A stretch of DNA of 11,919 nt from Bacteroidales bacterium. Lineage in GTDB: Bacteria; Bacteroidota; Bacteroidia; Bacteroidales; JAADGE01. The DNA lies in assembly GCA_029934265.1 (NCBI GenBank), contig JAOZMN010000058.1:1-11919 (forward strand), read 5' to 3'. A model generated the notes under the pieces. That model had not been told where the DNA came from, did not search any database, and worked only from the letters and a program-made list of their open reading frames with translations. This document shows, piece after piece, positions 1 to 7,034 of this stretch. The position numbers and the translations under genes are program-made. Within the stretch, counting starts at the first letter, position 1; every line of letters starts with the position of its first letter.

Positions 1-888
1 AAATTTGACTGTTTCTGATATTTTTTTGAACGCTTCAAGATTTGTTTTTTTAAGACTGTAAGCAACAAACAAAAAACTGAAATTTTCATCTTTCAAAACC
101 ATATCGGTAATATCGTTTCCTGTAGAATCGGTTATCGTAAAATCGTGAATTGCAGGCATATCACCTTTTTCTATCAATATATTTTCAGTAGAGCTGAACT
201 CATAATTAATTGTGTCTTCCCAAGGATAATTTGTGTCATCGAATTTTTCTATTTCGCCTGTATTTTTATTTTTATAAAATAAATACGATTTATAAACGTC
301 TTCTTTTGCTCCTTCCGGCAAAGTAATTCCTTCCAAAATTGACTCCCCTATTTTATAAGGTCGGAAATCTATAATCGGTAAGTTTCTATAATTATAATTT
401 TGAAAAAGAAGTGCCGCCGTTGCGAAGGTAAACAATAATATATATGAAATTTTAGCAGAATAATTCCAATTATATTTTTTTCTGCCCAAAAATGCTACGA
501 ATACAAAAATTATTATTATCAAATTTTTATAAAATGTTTGCCAATTATCCAACACGATAAAATCGCCGAAACAACCGCAATCAGATACGGCATTGCTTAT
601 TGCAAGCCATAAAGTCAGCGGAGTAAACATTGTCATCAGAAATAATGCCGACCATGATATTAATTTCGGTAAAGCATTTATTATAAACATTATACCGATA
701 ACAAATTCTGCCGTATTCAGCAAAAAAGCAAGTGCGAGCGACAGCGGAACCAGCCATTCCATACCGAGTGCGTTCAAATAATCGGTAAATTTTATACCCG
801 TACCAACAGGGTCAATCATTTTTACGAAACCGGAAAATGTAAAAATAATTCCGGCAACAATTCTGCTTGTAATTGTAATTATTTTCAT
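1..888 (-). CDS. BT_3928-type DoxX-family membrane protein, 3' end cut by window edge
   Basis: The reading frame is open from the ATG at 888 down to base 1 (296 residues), so the C-terminus lies outside the window. The N-terminal half has about five hydrophobic segments (near residues 5-24, 46-70, 78-97, 122-135 and 147-162). A DCGCFGD motif at 103-109 lies between segments three and four; this Cys-Gly-Cys-Phe-Gly signature is typical of DoxX/MauE-like quinone- or thiol-linked membrane proteins. Residues from about 176 onward are soluble, and 244-296 (DMPAIHDFTITDSTG, then a hydrophobic strand FSFLFVAYS) look like the start of a thioredoxin-like domain, though no CxxC is visible. The gene lies 34 bp downstream of the DUF1599 gene and is probably co-transcribed with it. 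In Bacteroides genomes this pair is followed by tpiA (established context, not visible here). The biochemical role is not known; redox partnering in the envelope is inference. Confidence 0.85.
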   Translation of the reverse strand, partial: MKIITITSRIVAGIIFTFSGFVKMIDPVGTGIKFTDYLNALGMEWLVPLSLALAFLLNTAEFVIGIMFIINALPKLISWSALFLMTMFTPLTLWLAISNAVSDCGCFGDFIVLDNWQTFYKNLIIIIFVFVAFLGRKKYNWNYSAKISYILLFTFATAALLFQNYNYRNLPIIDFRPYKIGESILEGITLPEGAKEDVYKSYLFYKNKNTGEIEKFDDTNYPWEDTINYEFSSTENILIEKGDMPAIHDFTITDSTGNDITDMVLKDENFSFLFVAYSLKKTNLEAFKKISETVKF

Positions 889-922
889 ACTAAAAAAAAA
901 TAAAATTATTATTAATAAAAAA

Positions 923-1456
923 TTAAAGAATTTTAATCATTGCAAAGACTGCATAATTTATCATATCGAAATAATTTGCATCTACTCCTTCCGAAATTAG
1001 AGTTTTTCCTTTGTTGTCTTCAATTTGTTTGGTACGAAATATTTTCATGAGTATCAGGTCTGTAAGCGAACTTATACGCATATTTCTCCATGCTTCGCCG
1101 TAGTCGTGATTTTTCTTAATCATAAGTTGCTTGGATTCTTCGATAAAATCGGTATATAATTTTAATGCTTCTTCTTTTTGCATTTCGATATTATCGGCAA
1201 ATCCAAGTTTGTTCTGAATTAAAGCTATTGTTGCATAATTTATTATTGCAATAAATTCACCTTTGCTGTCTTCGTTTATTTTACGAACTCCGGTTATTTC
1301 AAAACTGCGTATTCTTTGTGCTTTTATTAAAATCTGGTCGGTCAATGAGCTTGTACGAAGTATCCGCCACGCCGAACCGTAATCGTTTAACTTTTTGACA
1401 AATATATCTTTACATATTTTAGCAACTTCATCAAATTGCTTATTGGTTTTCTCCAT
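923..1456 (-). CDS. DUF1599-containing protein with two tandem domain copies
   Basis: This 177-residue soluble protein is built from two copies of the same domain. Copy 1 (about residues 9-83) carries LNDYGSAWR, SSLTD and IKAQRIRSFE, and ends with INYATIALI. Copy 2 (about 96-176) carries NHDYGEAWR, SSLTD and MKIFRTKQIE, and ends with INYAVFAMI. The conserved Asp-Tyr-Gly, Ala-Trp-Arg, Ser-Ser-Leu-Thr-Asp, Lys/Arg and Ile-Asn-Tyr positions recur in both halves. This is the DUF1599 family, which I recall being renamed a nucleotide-modification-associated domain; no activity is established for the chromosomal Bacteroidota form. The length matches the usual two-domain version. The ATG at 1456 follows an A-rich leader (caaaaga), usual for this phylum. 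The DoxX gene follows 34 bp downstream and the two probably form one transcript. A candidate -7 element lies at 1528-1521. Confidence 0.88.
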   Translation of the reverse strand: MEKTNKQFDEVAKICKDIFVKKLNDYGSAWRILRTSSLTDQILIKAQRIRSFEITGVRKINEDSKGEFIAIINYATIALIQNKLGFADNIEMQKEEALKLYTDFIEESKQLMIKKNHDYGEAWRNMRISSLTDLILMKIFRTKQIEDNKGKTLISEGVDANYFDMINYAVFAMIKIL

Positions 1457-1488
1457 TCTTTTGGGTGTTAATTGAGTTCGGTATAAAA

Positions 1489-1569
1489 AGACCCTTAGGG
1501 TTTGATTTAGCGAAAATTAACAAAGCTAAACACTTGAATTACAGCTCATTATTTAAACCCTAAGGGTCT
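1489..1569 (-). terminator. 15-bp inverted repeat with palindromic arms; possible terminator of the channel gene
   Basis: Bases 1489-1503 (AGACCCTTAGGGTTT) and 1555-1569 (AAACCCTAAGGGTCT) are perfect reverse complements over 15 bp, separated by 51 bp. On the minus strand the second arm runs directly into TTTT at 1488-1485. It also lies just after the channel gene's stop, so an intrinsic terminator with a long loop is plausible. Each arm is also palindromic on its own (ACCCT-T-AGGGT at 1491-1501, ACCCT-A-AGGGT at 1557-1567), which is not needed for a terminator and would suit a protein-binding site or an interspersed repeat. The terminator call is therefore tentative. Confidence 0.45.
1521..1528 (-). 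promoter_or_regulatory. Candidate -7 element for DUF1599-DoxX
   Basis: On the minus strand bases 1528-1521 read TAGCTTTG, an exact match to the Bacteroidota -7 consensus TAnnTTTG. A start of transcription near 1514 would give a leader of about 58 nt. No good TTTG -33 element is seen at the usual spacing. The element lies inside the loop of the 1489-1569 inverted repeat, between the two palindromic arms. Confidence 0.4.
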
Positions 1570-1607
1570 GATTTTGAAAAAATATACTTTTTAGACTGAA
1601 CTCTTAA

Positions 1608-2720
1608 TCATTTAGCAAGTTGATATTTATGCAATACTCCGAGCCATGATATTTTTTCGAGTTCGGAAATAAGTGCTTTATTTATTTCCGGTAAAAGCTT
1701 GTCGTTTTTCTTCATGGAAAAACTTATGTAATCCACACTGAAACGTTTGTCTATAACTGTAAGATTTTCATATTTTTCGTTTGCCGAAATATAATATCGG
1801 AGTAGAGGTTCATCATATACAAAAGCATCTATTTTTCCATCGGCAAGTGCGTCCATTGCTTGTTCCACTGTCTCAAAATTATTATTAAAATTATGAATAT
1901 TATTTCTCAATAAAAATTCTTCACTGCTTGTTCCTTTAATTGTTCCTACTGATAAATTATTCAAATCGGAAACCGAATTTACTGTTGATTTTATTTGATG
2001 AGTAGTAAGAGATGCGGCAATACTACCGGTTAGTCCGGAAATTACGATTATTGCGGTAAACATCCAAATGATTCCGAAAAGTCTGCCAACAAACGATTTA
2101 GGTGAAAGGTCGCCGTAACCGACTGTTGTCATGGTTGTTGCCGCCCACCAAACGCCGTCTCCTATTCCTTTTATTCCGTGTCTGAATTGTTGCCGATTTA
2201 CTTTATTTTCGATAAGCCAAATAAATATTCCGAAAATTAATAATATCACTATCAAAACAAAAACTGCTGTTAAAAAATTCCATGAAAAAATGTTGGATAT
2301 AAGTCCGGTTATTTGATTGGATTCCACCAACGGGACTGCAACTGCCAAAGATGACATATAAAACGGTTGTGAAAAATCAACTTTTTCGATACGCTCGCTT
2401 GTAACTGTTGTAGGATTTATAGATATATTTATTTTACCGGCTTCCACGTCGGAAAGCAATTTTTGCATTTCGGATTGTTTGTATTTTCGATATTCAAAAA
2501 CACAACCCAATTCTTCGGCGATTGTTTCCCAAAGGTCGATACTTACACCGGATAAACATCCGTTTTCTTCCATCACAAAAGGAGGAATTATTTTGTAACC
2601 GACTATCAATTTGGTAACAAGCGTATCTTTATTTACAGAAACAGTATCCGATACTTCCTGCGAAAAACCTCTTACGGACAAAAATAATAATACTATCAGT
2701 ATTGTTTTTTTAAAACTCAT
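1608..2720 (-). CDS. GluR0-like ligand-gated ion channel (substrate-binding domain interrupted by K+-type pore)
   Basis: The 370-residue protein has a signal peptide (about residues 1-20, ending GFSQ), then lobe 1 of a periplasmic solute-binding fold (about 36-134). It continues with a membrane helix (about 146-170), a pore loop with the filter TVGYGD at 199-204, a second membrane helix (about 211-237) and lobe 2 (about 245-366). This order matches prokaryotic ionotropic glutamate receptors such as GluR0: the ligand clamshell lies outside the inner membrane and the filter predicts K+ selectivity. In lobe 1, TSERIEKVDFSQPFY contains R110, placed like the arginine that grips the ligand alpha-carboxylate. 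In lobe 2, GTIKGTSSEEF and VYDEP (D303/E304) sit where receptors contact the carboxylate and amino group. An amino-acid ligand is therefore likely, but which one cannot be read. The tryptophanase gene ends 202 bp upstream. ABC-type binding proteins are excluded by the pore. Confidence 0.88.
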   Translation of the reverse strand: MSFKKTILIVLLFLSVRGFSQEVSDTVSVNKDTLVTKLIVGYKIIPPFVMEENGCLSGVSIDLWETIAEELGCVFEYRKYKQSEMQKLLSDVEAGKINISINPTTVTSERIEKVDFSQPFYMSSLAVAVPLVESNQITGLISNIFSWNFLTAVFVLIVILLIFGIFIWLIENKVNRQQFRHGIKGIGDGVWWAATTMTTVGYGDLSPKSFVGRLFGIIWMFTAIIVISGLTGSIAASLTTHQIKSTVNSVSDLNNLSVGTIKGTSSEEFLLRNNIHNFNNNFETVEQAMDALADGKIDAFVYDEPLLRYYISANEKYENLTVIDKRFSVDYISFSMKKNDKLLPEINKALISELEKISWLGVLHKYQLAK

Positions 2721-2740
2721 AATTATAATTTTAAAGTTTC

Positions 2741-2748
2741 AAAACCTA
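2741..2748 (-). promoter_or_regulatory. Weak candidate -7 element for the channel gene
   Basis: On the minus strand 2748-2741 reads TAGGTTTT followed by G, one base off TAnnTTTG, and ends 20 bp before the start codon. A TTG lies at 2766-2764, but the 15-bp spacing is shorter than usual. The rest of the 2721-2922 gap is AT-rich with no clear ORF or GC-rich terminator hairpin, so read-through from tnaA is also possible. Confidence 0.22.
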
Positions 2749-2922
2749 TTTGTAAATATCTAACAATCACAATATTATATAAAAATTTCAAAAATCAAAA
2801 GAATGTATTTATTGACACCAAGCTAAACACGGTACTATTTATTTTAATATAAAATAGACATAACCCTAATATGTACACATTCAAATCAAAATTTTTAATT
2901 TCAAAACTTGAAAATTTAACCC

Positions 2923-4302
2923 TTATAATTGTTCAAATTCAGTAGTAAAATGCCTCATAATGGGAGCTTCGTAAGTTATTCGCAAACCTCTGCGAATATC
3001 ATTTCTTGATTCAAACACCATTTTAAGAGCTTCTGCAATATAATCTATATGATTTTTAGTGTAAACTCTTCTTGGTATTGCCAGTCGCAGGAGTTCAAGT
3101 TCTGGATATCTGTTTTCTCTTGTTTCGGGGTCTCGGTCGGCAAGTACTGTGCCGATTTCAACGCCTCTGATACCGCTTTCGATATACAAAATGCAAGCAA
3201 GAGTTTGAGCGATATATTCTTCTTTCGGAACTTGCGGTAAAAATCTTTTTGCATCTATAAAAATAGCGTGTCCGCCGATTGGAGTTTGTATCGGGATACC
3301 GTATTCCAAACATTTATTACCCAGATATTCAACTTGTTTTATCCTCGATTCCAAATAATTAAATTCCGTACCTTCGTCCAAACCCTGTGCAAGAGCCGAC
3401 ATATCTCTGCCGGACATTCCGCCGTAGGTAATATAACCTTCAAACATTATATTGTAAACACTTGCCTTTTTAAAAAGTTCTTCGCTTCGCATGGCAATAA
3501 AACCACCCATATTTACAATAGCGTCTTTTTTACTGCTCATCGTCATTCCGTCGGCAAAAGAAAACATTTTTGCAACTATTTCTTTTATAGTCAATTCCGA
3601 ATAAGCCGCTTCTCTTTTTTTTATAAAATAAGCATTTTCGGCAAATCGTGCGGAGTCAAAAAACACGGGGATTTTATATTTTTCGGCAAGATGTTTTACG
3701 TCTTTTAAGTTTTCTATCGAAACCGGCTGTCCTCCGGAGGAATTACAAGTAACGGTTACTATAATCATCGGAATTTTTTCTTTCGGATTTTCTTGAAGTA
3801 CTTTTTCCAATTTATCAATATTGATATTTCCTTTAAAAGGGTGGTCGCAAGTAGTATCGAATGCTTCGTCTATTGTGCAATCGACGGCTTTTGCTTTACG
3901 AAATTCGATATGTCCTTTTGTTGTATCGAAATGCGAATTACCGGGAACTATGTCGCCCTCTTTTATCATTGTCGAAAACAATACATTTTCGGCGGCTCTG
4001 CCTTGATGTGTAGGTAAAAAATAATCAAAACCGAGAATGCTTTTTATGGCTTCTTTCATTTTGTAATACGATGATGCTCCGGCATAACTTTCGTCTCCGG
4101 TCATCATTGCCGCCCATTGTTTATCAGACATTGCTCCGGTTCCGGAATCGGTAAGCAAATCAATAAAAACGTGTTTGCTTTTCAAATTAAAAAGATTATA
4201 TTTTGCTATTTCTTTTAACCAAATAGTTCTTTCGTCTCTTGTACTTTTATAAACGGATTCAACCATTTTTATTTTGTACGGCTCTGCATAAGGTAATTTC
4301 AT
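2923..4302 (-). CDS. tnaA: Tryptophanase (tryptophan indole-lyase)
   Basis: This PLP enzyme cleaves L-tryptophan to indole, pyruvate and ammonia in the cytoplasm. At 459 residues it is full length. Visible fold-type I beta-eliminating lyase features are THQGR (98-102), the PLP-ring Asp and Arg in DSAR (216-219), the Schiff-base lysine K259 in MSSKKD, GDESY (Y73) and the substrate-carboxylate arginine in IPRRVY. The sister enzyme tyrosine phenol-lyase shares the TDSGTGAMSDKQWA stretch, but three discriminating sites favour tryptophanase. FDTT (D126) stands where tyrosine phenol-lyase has Thr. VEIG (381-384) replaces the phenol-lyase MERG, whose Arg binds the phenol. H451 in MRHFT replaces Phe. 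The protein resembles the Bacteroides enzyme as I recall it. No tnaC-like leader peptide with a critical Trp is found upstream, and no tnaB permease is adjacent. A candidate promoter lies at 4358-4351. The next gene downstream is the receptor channel. Confidence 0.95.
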   Translation of the reverse strand: MKLPYAEPYKIKMVESVYKSTRDERTIWLKEIAKYNLFNLKSKHVFIDLLTDSGTGAMSDKQWAAMMTGDESYAGASSYYKMKEAIKSILGFDYFLPTHQGRAAENVLFSTMIKEGDIVPGNSHFDTTKGHIEFRKAKAVDCTIDEAFDTTCDHPFKGNINIDKLEKVLQENPKEKIPMIIVTVTCNSSGGQPVSIENLKDVKHLAEKYKIPVFFDSARFAENAYFIKKREAAYSELTIKEIVAKMFSFADGMTMSSKKDAIVNMGGFIAMRSEELFKKASVYNIMFEGYITYGGMSGRDMSALAQGLDEGTEFNYLESRIKQVEYLGNKCLEYGIPIQTPIGGHAIFIDAKRFLPQVPKEEYIAQTLACILYIESGIRGVEIGTVLADRDPETRENRYPELELLRLAIPRRVYTKNHIDYIAEALKMVFESRNDIRRGLRITYEAPIMRHFTTEFEQL

Positions 4303-4350
4303 TTGAATGTTTTTTTGTGAATTATTTTAAATGTAAACAATTAAGTTTCA

Positions 4351-4358
4351 CAAAAATA
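4351..4358 (-). promoter_or_regulatory. Candidate -7 element for tnaA
   Basis: The minus strand reads TATTTTTG at 4358-4351, an exact TAnnTTTG match, 48 bp upstream of the tnaA start. The predicted leader is about 43 nt, too short for a tnaC-type attenuation leader. A TTTG at 4375-4372 is the nearest -33-like element, but its 13-bp spacing is short. Confidence 0.42.
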
Positions 4359-4372
4359 GAATTTTTTTATCC

Positions 4373-4389
4373 AAACATGAAAAATGTTT
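4373..4389. promoter_or_regulatory. Inverted repeat between divergent -7 elements, possible operator
   Basis: AAACAT (4373-4378) and ATGTTT (4384-4389) form a 6-bp inverted repeat with a 5-bp spacer. It lies between the leftward TATTTTTG at 4358-4351 and the rightward TATTTTTG at 4392-4399. The region where each promoter's -33 contact should fall overlaps this repeat, so a bound regulator could affect both genes. In such AT-rich sequence a repeat this short can occur by chance. Confidence 0.25.
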
Positions 4390-4391
4390 AG

Positions 4392-4399
4392 TATTTTTG
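4392..4399 (+). promoter_or_regulatory. Candidate -7 element for the T9SS client gene
   Basis: TATTTTTG at 4392-4399 matches TAnnTTTG exactly on the plus strand, but no TTTG is found 19-21 bp upstream. Transcription starting near 4406 would give a leader of roughly 130 nt that includes the stem-loop at 4457-4507. Confidence 0.35.
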
Positions 4400-4456
4400 A
4401 AAAAAAGTTTTAAAAAACTCAAAACGTTACAATTTCAAAATTTCAAAACTGTGTCC

Positions 4457-4507
4457 ACTCCGAGAAGTCCAAAAAGTGTAATTAGTCGCACTGCGACTTT
4501 TCGGAGT
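4457..4507 (+). other. 13-bp stem-loop with competing inner hairpin in the leader of the T9SS client gene
   Basis: Bases 4457-4469 (ACTCCGAGAAGTC) pair with 4495-4507 (GACTTTTCGGAGT) over 13 positions, including one G-T wobble. Inside lies AGTCGCA-C-TGCGACT (4484-4498), whose right half reuses bases 4495-4498, so the long and short hairpins exclude each other. The element is GC-richer than the surrounding intergenic DNA. Both flanking genes point away, so a transcription terminator is not needed here. An mRNA leader structure, a regulator site or a copy of an interspersed palindromic repeat are the open options. Confidence 0.5.
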
Positions 4508-4536
4508 AGGCTTAAAACTTCAAAATTTAACAAAAT

Positions 4537-6978
4537 ATGCGTTTTTATTTATTTATATTAATGATTTTTACTGCATTAAACAGCTATTCGCAACGACAGG
4601 CAAATGTTTGGTATTTTGGAGATAATGCCGGTATTAATTTTAATTCAGGTAAACCGGAAGTGCTTACAAACAGTGCAATGAGTACTTATGAAGGAAGTGC
4701 CGTTATATCCGATACGCTTGGAAATTTGCTTTTTTACACCAACGGAAGTACCGTCTGGAACGCAAATCATCAAATTATGGAAAACGGAACCGGTCTGAAT
4801 GGTGATTCTTCGTCTTGCGAATCGGCAATTATTATTCCTGTACCGGAAAGTAAGATGTATTACTATATTTTTACTGTCGATTATGAAGCAAAGCCGAAAG
4901 GTTTGCAATATTCGGTGGTAAATATAAACGGTGATAACGGTTTGGGCGTTGTTACGGAAACAAAAAACATTCCTTTGCTCTCTCCGGTTCCGGAAAAAGT
5001 TACGGCTGTTTGGCACGCAAACAAAAAAGATATTTGGTTAGTTTCTCACGGCTGGGGAAACAATAAATTTTATGCTTGGCTTATTACAAAAGACGGTATT
5101 CAAACCGAACCTGTAATTTCGGAAGTCGGTATGGATTATGTGCAACTTGAACCGGTATTTGTGATTAATGCTATCGGTTTTTTACGTTTTTCGCCAACCG
5201 GAACAAAAATTGCGTCCGCTTTACTTCGTGCTTCGAGTGTCGAAATACTTGACTTTGATGCTAATACAGGAATTTTAACTAATCCTGTAACTCTTGATTT
5301 TGGTTTGGGTTCACCTTACGGAGTTGAGTTTTCACCGGACGGTACAAAACTTTACGCAAGCGTGGACAGAGAATTATATCAAGTAGATTTGACCGGTGCG
5401 ACAAACGAGGATATTAAAAATTCATTGACAAAAATACACACAGCCGGAAATTTTATCGGTGCTTTGCAACTTGCAACCGACGGCAAAATTTATGCGGCTG
5501 TCAGCACCGAACAGCATCTTGGAATTGTGAACAATCCGAATTTAAAAACTCCGGATTGTAATTTTGTGGAAGACGGATTGTATTTGAATGGTAGAAAATG
5601 CAGAATGGGCTTGCCGGATTTTATGCAGAGTTATTTTTTACCGCCGGCTTTCAGAACCGGTAATTATTGCGAAAAAACACTTGTAAATTTCAATCCGACA
5701 AACACTGCCGGCACAGACTCCGTTTCTTGGAATTTCGGTGATGAAAAATCGGGAATTTTGAATACCGATACTGCATATAATTCTTCTCATTATTATGAAA
5801 ATTCGGGTACATATACGGTAGAACTTACAAGCCGGAAATCAGGAACGACTTATAAATATTCGCAAGATGTTATTATTGCGGATTCTCCGGCAAAAGGTCT
5901 AATTTCCGATACGACTATCTGCGGAAATAATGAAATTGAAATTTATCCGCCGTATAAAAATTATTCTTATAAATGGAATAATGAAATTGTTGATACTGTT
6001 TTTTATGCTTCAAAAACAGGAAAATATCCGGTTGAAATTACAAATATTTATACAAGTTGTAAAATTTCGGACACCGTTAATATTACTGAAGGAACTTTGG
6101 CGGAAATTATTCTTGAAAAAGATACCGGTTTTTGTAAAAACGATTTTTATACAATAAATATTTACAAAAAAGGATATTCTTACAAATGGCAAGATAACTC
6201 TACCGATTCTGTAATTATCGCAAATAAAGCAGGGAAATATTTTGTAAATGTAGTTGATTCGCTTGGCTGTAAAGGCTCGGATACCGTAAATATTACGGAA
6301 TATCCTTTGCCGGAATTTTCACTTGGAGAAGATACAACTCTTTGTACAGGAGGTTTTTATATCCTAAAACCGGATATTTCGGAGGTACTTTTTTTGTGGA
6401 ACGATTCTATTACCGACAATAAATATATCGTTGATAAACAAGAAGTTATACGATTACAAATTACAGATACAAATTTATGTAAATTTACAGATAGTTTGAA
6501 CGTTATTTATAAAACTACACCTGATTTTTCGCTCGGTAAAGATACTTCGGTATGCGACGGAGAATATTTTGAACTTTCTGTAAATACTGATATTGGTGAT
6601 TTTATTTGGAACGATAAAAGTAATTTGCCTTATTTTATTCCGGACAGTTCGGGGACTTATTATGTAAATGTTACAAATAAATGCGGTACGAGTTCCGATA
6701 CAATATCAGTAACTTTTATTTTTTGCGATAAGATTAAAATTCCAAATGTTTTTACTCCTAATTCGGACGGCAAAAATGATTTTTTTTATATCGAAGGAAT
6801 AAAAAATACAACTTGGAGCCTGAAAATATATTCTCGATGGGGCAGTTTGATTTTTGAAACAGATAATTACAAAAACGACTGGAAAGCCGAAAATTCGGAA
6901 ACCGGTGTTTACTATTATTTACTTTACAATCGGAAAATCAATAAAACTTATACCGGTTTTGTACATATTTACAAGTGA
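4537..6978 (+). CDS. Secreted T9SS client: propeller-like N-terminus, PKD domain, four Ig-like repeats, type B sorting domain
   Basis: The 813-residue protein has a signal peptide (about 1-19, ending NSYSQ). Residues 22-370 contain blade-like segments such as VWYFGDNAGINF, FLRFSPTGTKIA, YGVEFSPDGTKLYA and LATDGKIYAA, as in WD40/YVTN-like beta-propellers. A PKD domain follows at about 383-447 (VSWNFGD, then SGTYTVEL). Four Ig-like repeats of 70-71 residues occupy about 457-727, each with two cysteines and one tryptophan. Residues 733-813 (IPNVFTPNSDGKNDFF, IYSRWGSLIF, GVYYYLLY, GFVHIYK) are the gliding-motility-associated C-terminal domain, which targets proteins through the type IX secretion system. 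The protein is therefore predicted to reach the cell surface or medium; adhesion or matrix binding is inference from the domains. The name does not prove a role in gliding. It appears to be transcribed alone, with a promoter candidate at 4392. Confidence 0.9.
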   Translation: MRFYLFILMIFTALNSYSQRQANVWYFGDNAGINFNSGKPEVLTNSAMSTYEGSAVISDTLGNLLFYTNGSTVWNANHQIMENGTGLNGDSSSCESAIIIPVPESKMYYYIFTVDYEAKPKGLQYSVVNINGDNGLGVVTETKNIPLLSPVPEKVTAVWHANKKDIWLVSHGWGNNKFYAWLITKDGIQTEPVISEVGMDYVQLEPVFVINAIGFLRFSPTGTKIASALLRASSVEILDFDANTGILTNPVTLDFGLGSPYGVEFSPDGTKLYASVDRELYQVDLTGATNEDIKNSLTKIHTAGNFIGALQLATDGKIYAAVSTEQHLGIVNNPNLKTPDCNFVEDGLYLNGRKCRMGLPDFMQSYFLPPAFRTGNYCEKTLVNFNPTNTAGTDSVSWNFGDEKSGILNTDTAYNSSHYYENSGTYTVELTSRKSGTTYKYSQDVIIADSPAKGLISDTTICGNNEIEIYPPYKNYSYKWNNEIVDTVFYASKTGKYPVEITNIYTSCKISDTVNITEGTLAEIILEKDTGFCKNDFYTINIYKKGYSYKWQDNSTDSVIIANKAGKYFVNVVDSLGCKGSDTVNITEYPLPEFSLGEDTTLCTGGFYILKPDISEVLFLWNDSITDNKYIVDKQEVIRLQITDTNLCKFTDSLNVIYKTTPDFSLGKDTSVCDGEYFELSVNTDIGDFIWNDKSNLPYFIPDSSGTYYVNVTNKCGTSSDTISVTFIFCDKIKIPNVFTPNSDGKNDFFYIEGIKNTTWSLKIYSRWGSLIFETDNYKNDWKAENSETGVYYYLLYNRKINKTYTGFVHIYK

Positions 6979-7034
6979 AGATAAACAGAAGACCTTAATT
7001 TCTAAAAATAATTCATTTTATAAATCAAATTTAT

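Noticed and set aside
593..781. 62-residue plus-strand ORF inside the DoxX gene
   Set aside because: The minus-strand frame is open over the same bases and carries recognisable membrane helices and the DCGCFG motif.
2840..2856. TATTTTA-ATA-TAAAATA hairpin between tnaA and the channel gene
   Set aside because: A perfect 7-bp stem, but made only of A and T, so too weak and too expected by chance to call.
2891..2920. AT-only hairpin just after the tnaA stop as a terminator
   Set aside because: TTTTCAA / TTGAAA pairing is short, lacks G-C pairs and has no T run immediately after it; chance pairing is likely in this composition.
3268..3708. 146-residue plus-strand ORF antisense to tnaA
   Set aside because: It lies wholly within the well-supported tnaA gene in another frame, is Phe/His-rich as a reverse-strand shadow would be, and shows no family motif.
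4433..4448. Tandem TTTCAAAA TTTCAAAA
   Set aside because: Only two copies of an AT-rich 8-mer; similar words recur in other gaps (2733, 2900) and fit background composition.
4303..4536. tnaC-like leader peptide upstream of tnaA
   Set aside because: The only minus-strand ATG in the proximal leader (4378) opens a three-codon frame ending in TAA; no Trp-containing small ORF was found.
4645..5016. 123-residue minus-strand ORF inside the T9SS client gene
   Set aside because: Reverse-strand shadow of a strong coding frame; its composition is not protein-like and no start signal supports it.
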